The position numbers and the translations under genes are program-made. The notes under the pieces were generated by a model. It was not told the origin of the DNA, searched no databases, and worked only from the letters and a program-made list of their open reading frames with translations. Source: JAOUJD01 sp963841815 (GTDB lineage: Bacteria; Pseudomonadota; Gammaproteobacteria; Burkholderiales; Burkholderiaceae_F). Taken from it: a DNA stretch of 64,000 bases. Shown in pieces: positions 16,801 through 23,843 of this stretch; positions within the stretch are counted from its first letter, which is position 1; each line of letters starts with the position of its first letter. Location: assembly GCA_963841815.1 (NCBI GenBank), contig CAWJEE010000015.1:124001-188000 (forward strand), in the 5' to 3' direction.

Positions 16801-17645
16801 AGACTCGCGCCGCAGTTGAACTGCCTTACTTCCCTAACTTAAAGATTGCATGCGGGCACTTCCGGTCAGGTCGCGCTGACTCTGAGGAGCATCGTTCTTT
16901 GCCCACTTCGTATGGAAGCCTCGATCCGGCGAGGCACTTCATCGCGCGAGCGTCGGGCAATTCGATGAATGGAGGAAAGAATCCTATTCGCGACGGCGAC
17001 TATCTTCTCTTAGAGCTAGTGAGCCCAACGAACGCAGGCTCGATAACCGGAACGACGATGGCTATTGAGCGGCAAGACGAATCGACGGGCGAGAATCAGT
17101 ACCTGCTGCGTGTGGTCACAAAGACTGAGTCCGGGCGATACTTGCTTAAGGCGAGTAACTCCGAATACAAGGATCTCTCTGCGACTGAGGGGATGCGCAC
17201 GTTGGCGAGGCTGAAGTGTCTTGTGGACCCGCTCGACCTGGCTCTTGGGAAGTCGTTTCAGCGGGAGGAGATACCTCCGTTATTCGGCGAGACGTTTAAC
17301 CCCGGAAGTTGGAATGTCGGTCATGTGGTCCTCAACGACAAGAAGATCCATGTACTGCTGGTGACTCTGAATAAGCAAGGAAAGGCTGAGGAGCACCGAT
17401 ACCATGACCACTGGATTGATGATCACACCTTTCATTGGCAAAGCCAGAACGCAGTTTCACCCAGTAGCAAAAGAGGCCAAGAGATTATTCGGCACGCGTC
17501 AAAAGGCATTGCCATCCACCTCTTCGTTAGAGAAGCGAAGCTCTCGGGCGGAAAGGCGGCAGAGTTTGTGTACTACGGCAAGGCGACCTATCTGTCCCAT
17601 GTCGGAAGCAATCCAATGAGCGTGAAGTTTTCCGTCGGGAGTTAG
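13803..17645 (+). CDS. 1280-residue methyltransferase-PLD-SF2 helicase-S24-DUF3427 fusion, candidate defence protein
   Basis: Domains in order. (1) Residues 1-195: class I SAM methyltransferase, motif I LLDAGCGSGRD at 41-51, GIWCCASLLHVP. (2) About 200-390: phospholipase D-type nuclease, FHLKAYIF (HxK near 296-298) and FIGSSNIS near 317-322. (3) About 395-760: SF2 helicase, ATGLGKTWLAA (Walker A near 423), DEFHH near 510, LTATPDRTD near 538, and QLGRGLRRSEDKTHLVVLDF near 709. (4) About 1020-1155: S24/LexA-like fold with ASGNSMNGG (Ser) and IRDGDYLLLEL. (5) 1160-1280: DUF3427-like end, FHWQSQNAVSP and HLFVREAK. PLD-helicase-DUF3427 proteins are known; the methyltransferase head is unusual. Codon use and GC (near 57%) are lower than in its neighbours, a sign of transfer. 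Nucleic-acid restriction is the likely role. Confidence 0.85.
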   Translation: MDDNAAFYDRNAKAFFDGTAGVDMSSLHEKFLSQLPVGSCLLDAGCGSGRDTKAFLERGYRVSAFDVSTELASLASAHCGQPVQVRSFTDVHEVGAYDGIWCCASLLHVPLAELPQVLQRLWRALRAGGRIYVSFKLGKGERSEGGRKFTDADEDDIRAWVGQLPDLQGIEVWTTDDQRPGCSQKWINAIAKRFSSKLITGGKDHFLPHLSKAIAHASEIDIAVAFIKTTGLRLLLPDLLEAIEPGAEEARGVRRVRVLTSDYLDVTDPDALRLLLLLKERGANVRVYTSSSGSFHLKAYIFATLREAVLIEGTAFIGSSNISRQALQDGLEWNYRVLYPEDNGFLEARRRFDELFDDPNSVELTSVWIEEYERRRVPVPRAVAPGSQEQEPPPAPTSIQCEALAALQSSRDDGFRRGLVVLATGLGKTWLAAFDSAAMRARRVLFVAHREEILTQAAQTFMRIRPRSRVGLYAGQSREGEVDVLCASVQTLARAPHLERFPPQHFDYIVIDEFHHAAAATYRRLLSHFAPNFLLGLTATPDRTDQSDILTLCDDNLVYTCNLFRGIESQLLSPFHYFGIVDESVDYKEVPWRNGRFDPEELSNKLATLARARHSIREWRLRAQKKTLAFCVSVTHADFMAEQFNRAGIAAAAVYSGSRLGRAEALEQLQGGLLSVLFSVDLFNEGVDVPSIDTVMMLRPTESKILFLQQLGRGLRRSEDKTHLVVLDFIGNHLSFLQKPQALFGVGASYRALAEFARRVEQDRLELPDGCYVNYDLRIIEFLKALDGNGPEKEYEALKATLGRRPTLGEFYRGGASVQSVRQRFGGWFDFAKAMDDLDEPETRALADYGPLLREVEVTAMTKSFKIVLLEALLELDGLRAPPALSVLSSKCWDVLRRRQTLLDDVPQDILKRDDGDSEEWRRYWRKNPVNAWIGGNRPAGPNFFRLDGDTFALVSAVRGDEIQPLAAMLQELVDYKFAAYEGRRPISEVPSNVLEFKPKTRAAVELPYFPNLKIACGHFRSGRADSEEHRSLPTSYGSLDPARHFIARASGNSMNGGKNPIRDGDYLLLELVSPTNAGSITGTTMAIERQDESTGENQYLLRVVTKTESGRYLLKASNSEYKDLSATEGMRTLARLKCLVDPLDLALGKSFQREEIPPLFGETFNPGSWNVGHVVLNDKKIHVLLVTLNKQGKAEEHRYHDHWIDDHTFHWQSQNAVSPSSKRGQEIIRHASKGIAIHLFVREAKLSGGKAAEFVYYGKATYLSHVGSNPMSVKFSVGS

Positions 17646-17680
17646 TCCTCGCTCGAACTTTTCGCTGAACTAGGTGGTCC

Positions 17681-17780
17681 GGCGCTTAGGCCTGCCAAAC
17701 GCCTTACCCCTATCGCCTCAGGTCCTCGGCCGGTTCCCGCTCTATCGTCATCGCCGCCTCATACAGCATCGGGTTTAGGG
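17681..17780 (-). pseudogene. decayed copy of the 3' end of the GIY-YIG-like gene at 23466
   Basis: This stretch closely matches 23461-23560, which encodes the last 30 or so residues of the GIY-YIG-like gene. The best-kept part differs by only a few bases (CTATCGTCATCGCCGCCTCA is shared almost exactly). The rest of that gene is absent here. It is a remnant of a duplication or of an exchange event, and it fills part of the 302-base gap after the fusion gene; the remaining gap shows nothing recognisable. Confidence 0.75.
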
Positions 17781-17947
17781 GCCGGAGTCGTTTCCCTCAG
17801 AGCGGTCCTAAAACGGGGCCGGAGTCAGTCGGATCGGCGGATGGCCAAGAGTTCGGCGCCTCCCAAATCGGCCCTTTTCCGCGCTTCTGTTCATGAGGGC
17901 CGCCGGTAAGGTCGGGTTAGTCTTTCGTACTGGTCCGAGCGACGCGC

Positions 17948-19801
17948 ATGGCAACGTTTCCTCAAGGAATGACAAATGTGGAGCAGCGCTGCGATACCGG
18001 CGAGCGGAAGGTGTTCCATGCGTTGAAGCGCTGTCTAGACGACGACTTCCTTGTTTGGCACAACGTCCCGATCGGGCCCAAGGCTCGACAGCCGGACTTC
18101 GTGATCCTCAGCCCGCGGTGGGGAGTTCTGCTTCTCGAGGTCAAGGACTGGAGACCTTCGACACTTGGCCGCGCATCGCGCGACGCCGTTGAGCTCAAGA
18201 CCGAGCGAGGGCGGACGACCAGCCCCAATCCGATTCGTCAGGCGCGCGATTACACGCTCGAGCTGGTCGATCTCATGCAGCGCGACAGCGCGTTAGTACA
18301 CGAGAGCGGACCCCACGAAGGCAAACTGATCTTCCCGTATGGCTGGGGCGCAGTGCTTTCGAACATAAAGCGCTCCGACTTTCCCGCCGAGCAGTTCGAC
18401 CAGGTGTTCCCTATGAACCAGACCCTGCTGCGGGACGATCTGGATGAAGTGGACGCAGGCAAGTTCCAGGAGCGGCTCTACGGGATGTTCACCGTTCATT
18501 ACCGTTCGACGTTGAGTCTGCCGCAGCGAGATCGGATCCGCTGGCACTTGTTTCCGGAGGTCCGCGTCAACGCGGCGCAGGGTTCGTTGGACCTTGCCGA
18601 CCAGTCGGGAAAGGTTGAACTGCCGGACCTGATGCAGGTGATGGACCTTCAGCAGGAGCAGATCGCGCGAACGCTGGGCGAAGGGCACCGCGTGATCCAT
18701 GGCGTCGGCCGGCTCCGGCAAGACGATGATCCTGATCTTCCGTGCCGAGCAACTCGCGGCAGCGGCGCAGGCCCGACCAACCGATTCTGGTGCTTTGCTA
18801 CAACCGCGCGCTGGCCGACCGCATCGACTCGCATGCTGCGCCAGCGCGGAGTGGACGAGCGCGTGGTCGTTCGCACGTTCCACAGCTGGTGCGAGGACAT
18901 GGTCCGGACGTACCAGCTCAAAGTTCCGGCGAATCGAAAGGCGTCCGACTATTTCAAGGCGCTGGCGGAGACGTCGAGCAACGCGGTTGATCGAGGTCTC
19001 GTCCCGGCGGGCAGTACATCGCTCTTCTGATCGACGAGGCGCACGACTTCGAGGACGCCTGGCTGCCATGGCAGCTCGATGGTGGCCCCGGCGACGAATT
19101 CCCTGCTTGTGCTGTACGACGACGCGCAGTCGATCTATCAGAAGAAGCGGCGCAAGTTCAACTTCGCCAGCGTGGGCATCGAGGCGCGCGGCCGAACGAG
19201 CGTCTTGAAGCTCAACTACCGCAATACTGCCGAAGTGCTGTCGCTCGCCGTCGGTTGCGCTGAGCGGCTCCTGGATGGTGGCGAATTTGTCGATGGCGAA
19301 GTGCAGACCGTTAGGCCAGCTTCCGCGGGCCGGCACGGCCCCCTGCCGGTGCTGATCGAGGCCTCCAATGAGCAACAAGAGGCGGACTTGCTCGCCGAGC
19401 GCGTGGGCCAGTCAATTGAACGGGGCACTGCACCGCACCAGATCGCCGTGCTCTGTAGGACGAAGTATCAGATGCCTGCGATCGAGCGCGCACTTTCAGA
19501 GCGAAAGATCGCGTTTCAGTCGATGCACTCCTTGAAGGTGAGGGAGTTCGATTGGAGCGATCCGAGCGTCAAGTTGGTTACGCTGCACAGCTCCAAGGGG
19601 CTCGAGTTTCCGATCGTGTTCGTAGCGGGTCTGCAGTCAATGCCGTTCAAAGATCAGCCATTGGAGGAAGAGGTTCGCCTGCTGTACGTCGGCATGACCA
19701 GAGCAAACCAGGAGTTGGTGCTCTCTTCCCACGGGGACTCCCCGATTGTTCGAAGGGTGCGAAACGCCTTGGGACGCATTGACCAGCATCCTGCTACTTA
19801 G
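17948..19801 (+). pseudogene. NERD-domain UvrD-like helicase, broken by several frameshifts
   Basis: The N-terminal NERD nuclease-like domain (residues 15-115) is intact, with GERKVFHALKRCL, ARQPDFVIL and VLLLEVKDW. The helicase part is spread over frames: Walker A AGSGKTMILIF near 18706, then PILVLCYNRALADRI, RTFHSWCEDMV, LLIDEAHDFEDAW near 19030, SLLVLYDDAQSIYQKKRRK, LNYRNT, and VKLVTLHSSKGLEFPIVFV with LLYVGMTRA near the end. At least five shifts are needed: three between about 18700 and 18840, one near 19010 and one near 19075. That density exceeds the rest of the window, so real decay is possible. Expected intact, it would be a DNA helicase-nuclease in the defence island. Confidence 0.75.
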
Positions 19802-19803
19802 GA

Positions 19804-20377
19804 ATGCGCTTCGACGGCAAGCTCGAGAAGTGGAACGACGACCGCGGCTTCGGCTTCATCGCGCCGCTGCACGGCGGCGAGCCGGTCTTCGTGCATGTCT
19901 CGGCCTTCCCGCGCGACGGCCGGCGCCCGAAGCTCGGTGAGTCGCTGACGTTCGAGGTGGAACCAGCGGGTGACGGCAAGAAGCGCGCGATCAACGTCCA
20001 GCGCGCTGGCCAACGGCTGCCCGGCGCCGTCGGAACCTCGGCGCCAAGAACCAAGGGAGCGCCGCCGCAGCGGCGGTCTCCCACTGCAACGCATCGCTGC
20101 TGCGCTGCTACTCGTCGCCCTGGGTGCCTACGCCTACACACAGTTCGCCTCCTATGGTTTCCGGGCGGCTGGGACGGCCCCGGTCACCCCCGATCCGCCG
20201 CGCACCTTGACTGCGAATCCGCCTGCCACTGCGTTTCGATGCGACGGCCGAACCCACTGCTCGCAGATGACGTCCTGCGAAGAGGCGACGTTCTTCCTGC
20301 GCAACTGCCCGGGAACGCAGATGGACGGTGACGGCGACGGCGTGCCGTGCGAGAAGCAGTGGTGCGGTGGGCGGTAG
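19804..20377 (+). CDS. cold-shock domain - membrane segment - Excalibur protein (one frameshift)
   Basis: Starts at 19804, two bases after the helicase stop. Residues 1-62 form a cold-shock domain, MRFDGKLEKWNDDRGFGFI with FVHVSAFP. One base-frame change near 20020-20035 joins this to an Arg-rich linker, a membrane helix (IAAALLLVALGAYAY), and a C-terminal Excalibur domain with CSQMTSCEEATFFLRNC and the calcium loop DGDGDGVPCE. The interval is 3n+1. Fusions of this type are seen in proteobacteria. RNA or DNA binding at the cytoplasmic face and calcium binding outside is a plausible arrangement; no role is known. Confidence 0.72.
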
Positions 20378-20456
20378 GCCTCCCGGGCAGTCCCGATACG
20401 CCGTCGCGGAGCTGGCTGGACTAAAGTTCTCCGCGGTTCGTCACTCTCTACGTAAG

Positions 20457-21182
20457 ATGCCGCACGCCATCAGCCGTTCCAAGGTCGAGCTCTTCCTGGA
20501 TTGCCCACGCTGCTTCTGGCTCGATGTGCGAGCCAAGCTGCGCCGGCCGTCCGGGCCGCCCTTTAGCCTGAACGTGGCGGTCGATCACCTGCTGAAGAAC
20601 GAGTTCGACCGCTATCGGGGCGGGAACGTGGTGCCGCCGCGGGTGGCGAAGGAGGGGCTGGCGTTCATCCCGGCCGCCCATCCGGAACTGCCAGCCTGGC
20701 GCCACAACTTCCAGGGCGTGCGCGTCGAGCACGCCGCCTCGGGCCTGACCGCCTTCGGCGCGATCGACGATCTCTGGATCGACGCCGCCGGCCGCCACTA
20801 CGTGGTCGACTACAAGGCCACGGCGAAGGCGGACGAGGTCAGCCTCGATGCCGACTGGCAGGTCGCCTACAAGCGGCAGGTGGAGTTCTACCAGTGGCTG
20901 CTGCGCGGGCGCGGCCTCGACGTGTCCGACCGCGCGTTCTTCGTCTATGCGAACGGCATCAAGGACGACGGGCCGTTCGACGACGTGCTGCGGTTCCGCA
21001 CGAAGATCATTGCGTACGACGGCGACGCCGGCTGGGTCGAGCCGACGTTGATCGAAGTCGCGGCCTGCCTGGAGCGGGGCGATCCGCCGGAGGCCGCGCC
21101 AGATTGCGTCTACTGCGACTACGTCGAAAAGGTCGCGCGATTCGATTCCGACACGGACCGGGCGGAGGCGGCTGCGGGGTGA
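20457..21182 (+). CDS. PD-(D/E)XK superfamily nuclease, RecB/Cas4-like
   Basis: The 241-residue protein begins MPHAISRSKVELFLDCPRCFWLD, the usual opening of RecB/Cas4-type nucleases with a cysteine pair. The catalytic core is AFGAIDDLWID (Asp), then HYVVDYKATAKAD (D-x-K), then a QVEFYQWLL helix. C-terminal CVYCDYVEK provides two more cysteines, so an iron-sulfur cluster is possible, as in AddB/Cas4 relatives. ATG at 20457 fits this N-terminus; longer upstream starts do not. It lies 80 bases after the Excalibur gene and is followed by the toxin-antitoxin promoter region. Role unknown, likely DNA processing. Confidence 0.82.
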   Translation: MPHAISRSKVELFLDCPRCFWLDVRAKLRRPSGPPFSLNVAVDHLLKNEFDRYRGGNVVPPRVAKEGLAFIPAAHPELPAWRHNFQGVRVEHAASGLTAFGAIDDLWIDAAGRHYVVDYKATAKADEVSLDADWQVAYKRQVEFYQWLLRGRGLDVSDRAFFVYANGIKDDGPFDDVLRFRTKIIAYDGDAGWVEPTLIEVAACLERGDPPEAAPDCVYCDYVEKVARFDSDTDRAEAAAG

Positions 21183-21399
21183 CGGTTCGCCTCAGCTCGA
21201 TCCGGGGCCTGCGTTCCGCATCGAACCTCAGCCGTCGCACATCCTCCGTTAACGCCCCTTCATCGTCAGTGCCACCCGGAACTGCATCGACGGCTAGGCT
21301 TGGAGTGCGATTGGTTGCTCGGGGTGGCTTGCGAGCGCAGCGTCCTTGCGCGGCGGCTGCTATGAGGTGTCTTGCTGCCATTCGTCCACGATTTGACCT
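21183..21399. other. gene-free stretch before the AbiE promoter
   Basis: No credible open frame. It contains nothing recognisable until CGTCCACG near 21383, which begins the operator repeats described next. Confidence 0.4.
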
Positions 21400-21420
21400 T
21401 TGTTCACGGTCCGTGGACAT
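21400..21420. promoter_or_regulatory. AbiE upstream operator copy (imperfect dyad)
   Basis: Arms TTGTTCACGG and CCGTGGACAT around a central T, 8 of 10 positions complementary. TTGACC lies just before it (21393-21398). The 40 or so bases around it are a near copy of the element at 21497, 97 bases downstream. GGTATTT and AAATACC also form an inverted repeat just after it (21422-21446). Confidence 0.6.
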
Positions 21421-21496
21421 AGGTATTTTGGTGGACATTAAATACCGGTAGAGCAGCCCGTAAAGCAGATTTGGCCCATCGTCCACCGTATTGACT

Positions 21497-21517
21497 TTGT
21501 CCACGCTGCGTGGACAA
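21497..21517. promoter_or_regulatory. AbiE promoter operator: perfect 10-bp dyad between -35 and -10
   Basis: Arms TTGTCCACGC and GCGTGGACAA with a one-base centre. TTGACT (21491-21496) could be the -35 box and ACAATG (21514-21519) the -10 box with a 17-base spacer, so the dyad occupies the spacer. Transcription would begin close to the ATG at 21528, giving little or no leader. Confidence 0.6.
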
Positions 21518-21527
21518 TGCCGTAACT

Positions 21528-22538
21528 ATGGACAAACCGACCGCCCGCGAAGGCCTTCTCGCCACCGCCCTCGAACGGCTGCAGGGCTATGGCATTACGA
21601 CCGCGATCGAGGGACGTGACGTCAAGTTGCGCAAGACTTTTGCCGACGCCATGGTGCGGCTCGGCTACGGTGGACAGGACCTTACGTACGCCGTCGAGTT
21701 GAAGCGCGGCCTCCGTCCAAACGGACTGGCCGCTGTCATTCATCAACTCGAACGGCTTGGTGAACAAGGACTCCTGGTGGCCGACTACGTTACGCCGCCG
21801 ATGGCTGAAGAACTTCGTGCTCGTGGGATTCCGTTCGTCGATGCGGCGGGCAACGCCTTTCTCGAACAGCCGCCATTGTTCATCTGGGTCAAGGGCGAAA
21901 AGCCGCAGCTCGCCACGGGCGCAGGCCGGCCCCCAGCAGGGCGAGCATTTCAGGCGAGCGGCCTGCAGGTGCTGTTCGCGCTGATATGCCACCCCGAGTG
22001 GGCCGACCTGCCTTACCGAGAAATCGCTCAGCGGACCAACGTCGCGCATGGGACCGTGGGCTGGGTCATGGCGGAGCTGCCAAAGCTCGGCTTCGTGGCC
22101 GAGTTAGGGGGCAAGCGGCGACTGATGCAACGCGAACGACTGCTGCAGCAGTGGGCGGAGTTCTATCCACGCACGTTGCGGCCGCGGCTGGCGCTGGGGC
22201 GATATCGTGCGGAGACCCTGGAGTGGTGGGAGACGATCGACCCCACCAGGTACGGCGCCGTGCTTGGCGGTGAGCCAGCAGGCGGCCGGATCACGCGCTA
22301 CCTGCGCCCGGGTGCCGCCACTTTCTACGTGGAGAAGATCGATCCACGACTCCTGGTCGACCTTCGGCTGCGGACCGACCCGAAAGGCAACGTCGAGATC
22401 TATCGGCGCTTCTGGACTTTCGATGCCGAAGACGCTGCCCTGACGCCAGAGCCCCTGGTCTACGCGGACTTGATGGCGACGGGAGATGGCCGGTGCATTG
22501 AGACCGCCAAGCTGGTCTACGAGCAGATCTTTCGATGA
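21528..22538 (+). CDS. AbiEi-family antitoxin / regulator of a type IV-like toxin-antitoxin pair
   Basis: About 336 residues from ATG 21528; a GTG at 21510 would add six residues but falls inside the operator dyad. The first half has a nuclease-like or sensor-like pattern (LTYAVELKRGLRPNGLAAVIHQ). Residues 145-205 form a winged helix, VLFALICHPEWADLPYREIA and TVGWVMAELPKLGF. The rest matches the longer AbiEi type with ITRYLRPGAATFYVE. It overlaps the toxin gene by four bases. AbiEi proteins are known to repress their own promoter through inverted repeats, as expected from the two dyads just upstream. Confidence 0.8.
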   Translation: MDKPTAREGLLATALERLQGYGITTAIEGRDVKLRKTFADAMVRLGYGGQDLTYAVELKRGLRPNGLAAVIHQLERLGEQGLLVADYVTPPMAEELRARGIPFVDAAGNAFLEQPPLFIWVKGEKPQLATGAGRPPAGRAFQASGLQVLFALICHPEWADLPYREIAQRTNVAHGTVGWVMAELPKLGFVAELGGKRRLMQRERLLQQWAEFYPRTLRPRLALGRYRAETLEWWETIDPTRYGAVLGGEPAGGRITRYLRPGAATFYVEKIDPRLLVDLRLRTDPKGNVEIYRRFWTFDAEDAALTPEPLVYADLMATGDGRCIETAKLVYEQIFR

Positions 22539-23389
22539 GGCTAGATCTATCAAGCCGATCGGAGCTCGCCTGGCTGTCTGTCTTGCTTGCAGACGTCGAA
22601 TCAGCTGCGCCCGGCCTGAAGCCGCTTCTTGTTGGCGCCCAAGCGCGCGATCTCCTTTTGCATTACGGCCATGGCCTCGCGATCGAGCGCGTGACAAGCG
22701 ATGTGGACTTCGCGATTGCTGTTGAAGACTGGAGCCGGTTTTCGGTCGCCAAGGAGGCACTGGTGGCGAGCGGCCTCTTCGTGCCCCATCGCAACATGGC
22801 GCATAGGTTGCAGCACGCGAAATCCGGGACGATCGACTTCATTCCGTTTGGTGCCGTGGAGCAGATGGACGGCACGATCGCATGGCCCCCGACTGGCGAC
22901 GAGGTCATGGCCGTTCTCGGCTATTCAGAGGCTGCCGTAGCCGCGGTTACGGTCGAGCTCCCGAAGGGCCAGACGGTCCGAGTGGTGTCGCTACCCATGC
23001 TGACAGTACTCAAGGTGCTGGCCTGGAAAGACCGGCACCGGTTCACGCAAGGCAAGGACGCCGTAGACCTTTGGCTCATCATGCGCAGCTATCTCGAGGC
23101 CGGGAACCTTGAGCGCCTCTATGCAGAATTTCCGCACGTAATCACGGAGAAGTTCGACTTCGAGCCGACCGGCAGCTGGCTACTGGGACGTGACGCGCGC
23201 GTGGCGTTGCAGGAGCACAGCGTGCGCCTGGACCAGTTGATTGAAAGGCTCGATGCCGTGCTTGCGCCAGAACTGAACTCGGAAGACAAGTCGACGCTCG
23301 TTCTGCAACTGAGTCCGGCCGATCCAGATCGTGCTCTCAAGCTCCTGACAGCCCTGCATGCGGGGCTCATGGGCGCGCAGACCCCATGA
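22535..23389 (+). CDS. AbiEii-like nucleotidyltransferase toxin
   Basis: The 284-residue protein has an N-terminal nucleotidyltransferase fold: LLVGAQARDLLL, then TSDVDFAIAVED with the D-x-D metal pair near residues 55-57. The helix MLTVLKVLAWKDRHRF and KDAVDLWLI follow, as in AbiEii and related toxins. Instead of the usual GGxAL at the substrate loop it has VGAQARD. Start overlaps the antitoxin stop (ATGA), indicating translational coupling. AbiEii toxins block growth through nucleotidyl transfer, in studied cases to tRNA. The family assignment is solid; the target is inferred. Confidence 0.78.
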   Translation: MRLDLSSRSELAWLSVLLADVESAAPGLKPLLVGAQARDLLLHYGHGLAIERVTSDVDFAIAVEDWSRFSVAKEALVASGLFVPHRNMAHRLQHAKSGTIDFIPFGAVEQMDGTIAWPPTGDEVMAVLGYSEAAVAAVTVELPKGQTVRVVSLPMLTVLKVLAWKDRHRFTQGKDAVDLWLIMRSYLEAGNLERLYAEFPHVITEKFDFEPTGSWLLGRDARVALQEHSVRLDQLIERLDAVLAPELNSEDKSTLVLQLSPADPDRALKLLTALHAGLMGAQTP

Positions 23390-23465
23390 ACACTTCCTCA
23401 CTCGTTCAGAGCCCCGGAACTCCCGCACCGTCGTGCGCGACATCGACGCGCTGGAGTTCGGGACG

Positions 23466-23843
23466 CTAGGCCTGCCACACCCCATAGCCGGCTTGCCGGA
23501 GATCCTCCGCGAGCTCCCGCTCCATCGTCATCGCCGCCTCATACGGCATCGGGTTCAGGTGCGCGAACAGCTCCGGCAGCAGCCGCGTGCCGTGCTTCAG
23601 CACGAACGCGTTGCCCTTGTGCCCGCGCTTGTGGTTCTTGAACCGCTCCGCCACGGAGAGCCCGGTCATACCCACGTACACGCACGGCTTGCCCTCGACG
23701 TAACCCGGGTTCCGCCTTCGAAAACGCCGGTCTGAAAGCACGTCGAGCGCCAGCTCGACCACGTAGACGTTGTGCGAAAGCCGGGGCGCCCGCGGCTCGC
23801 CGCGCTTCTTCTTCGCCGTCGCCACCTCAAGCCCGGCCGGCAT
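23466..23843 (-). CDS. GIY-YIG-like nuclease domain protein
   Basis: A 125-residue protein with NVYVVELALDVL and PCVYVGMTGLSVAERFKNHKRG, which matches the GIY-YIG layout with altered first motif (VYVVEL instead of GIY). The glutamate is likely in the C-terminal helix AAMTMERELAEDLRQ. It starts inside the last codons of the WYL regulator gene (17-base overlap), so the two are co-transcribed. A remnant of its 3' end is at 17681. Whether it cuts DNA is unknown. Confidence 0.68.
   Translation of the reverse strand: MPAGLEVATAKKKRGEPRAPRLSHNVYVVELALDVLSDRRFRRRNPGYVEGKPCVYVGMTGLSVAERFKNHKRGHKGNAFVLKHGTRLLPELFAHLNPMPYEAAMTMERELAEDLRQAGYGVWQA

Noticed and set aside
13803..17645. Assignment of the fusion gene to the Mokosh system
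   Set aside because: Mokosh couples a PLD domain with an SF1-type helicase; here the helicase is SF2 (DEFHH, QLGRGLRR) with DUF3427 and S24 parts.
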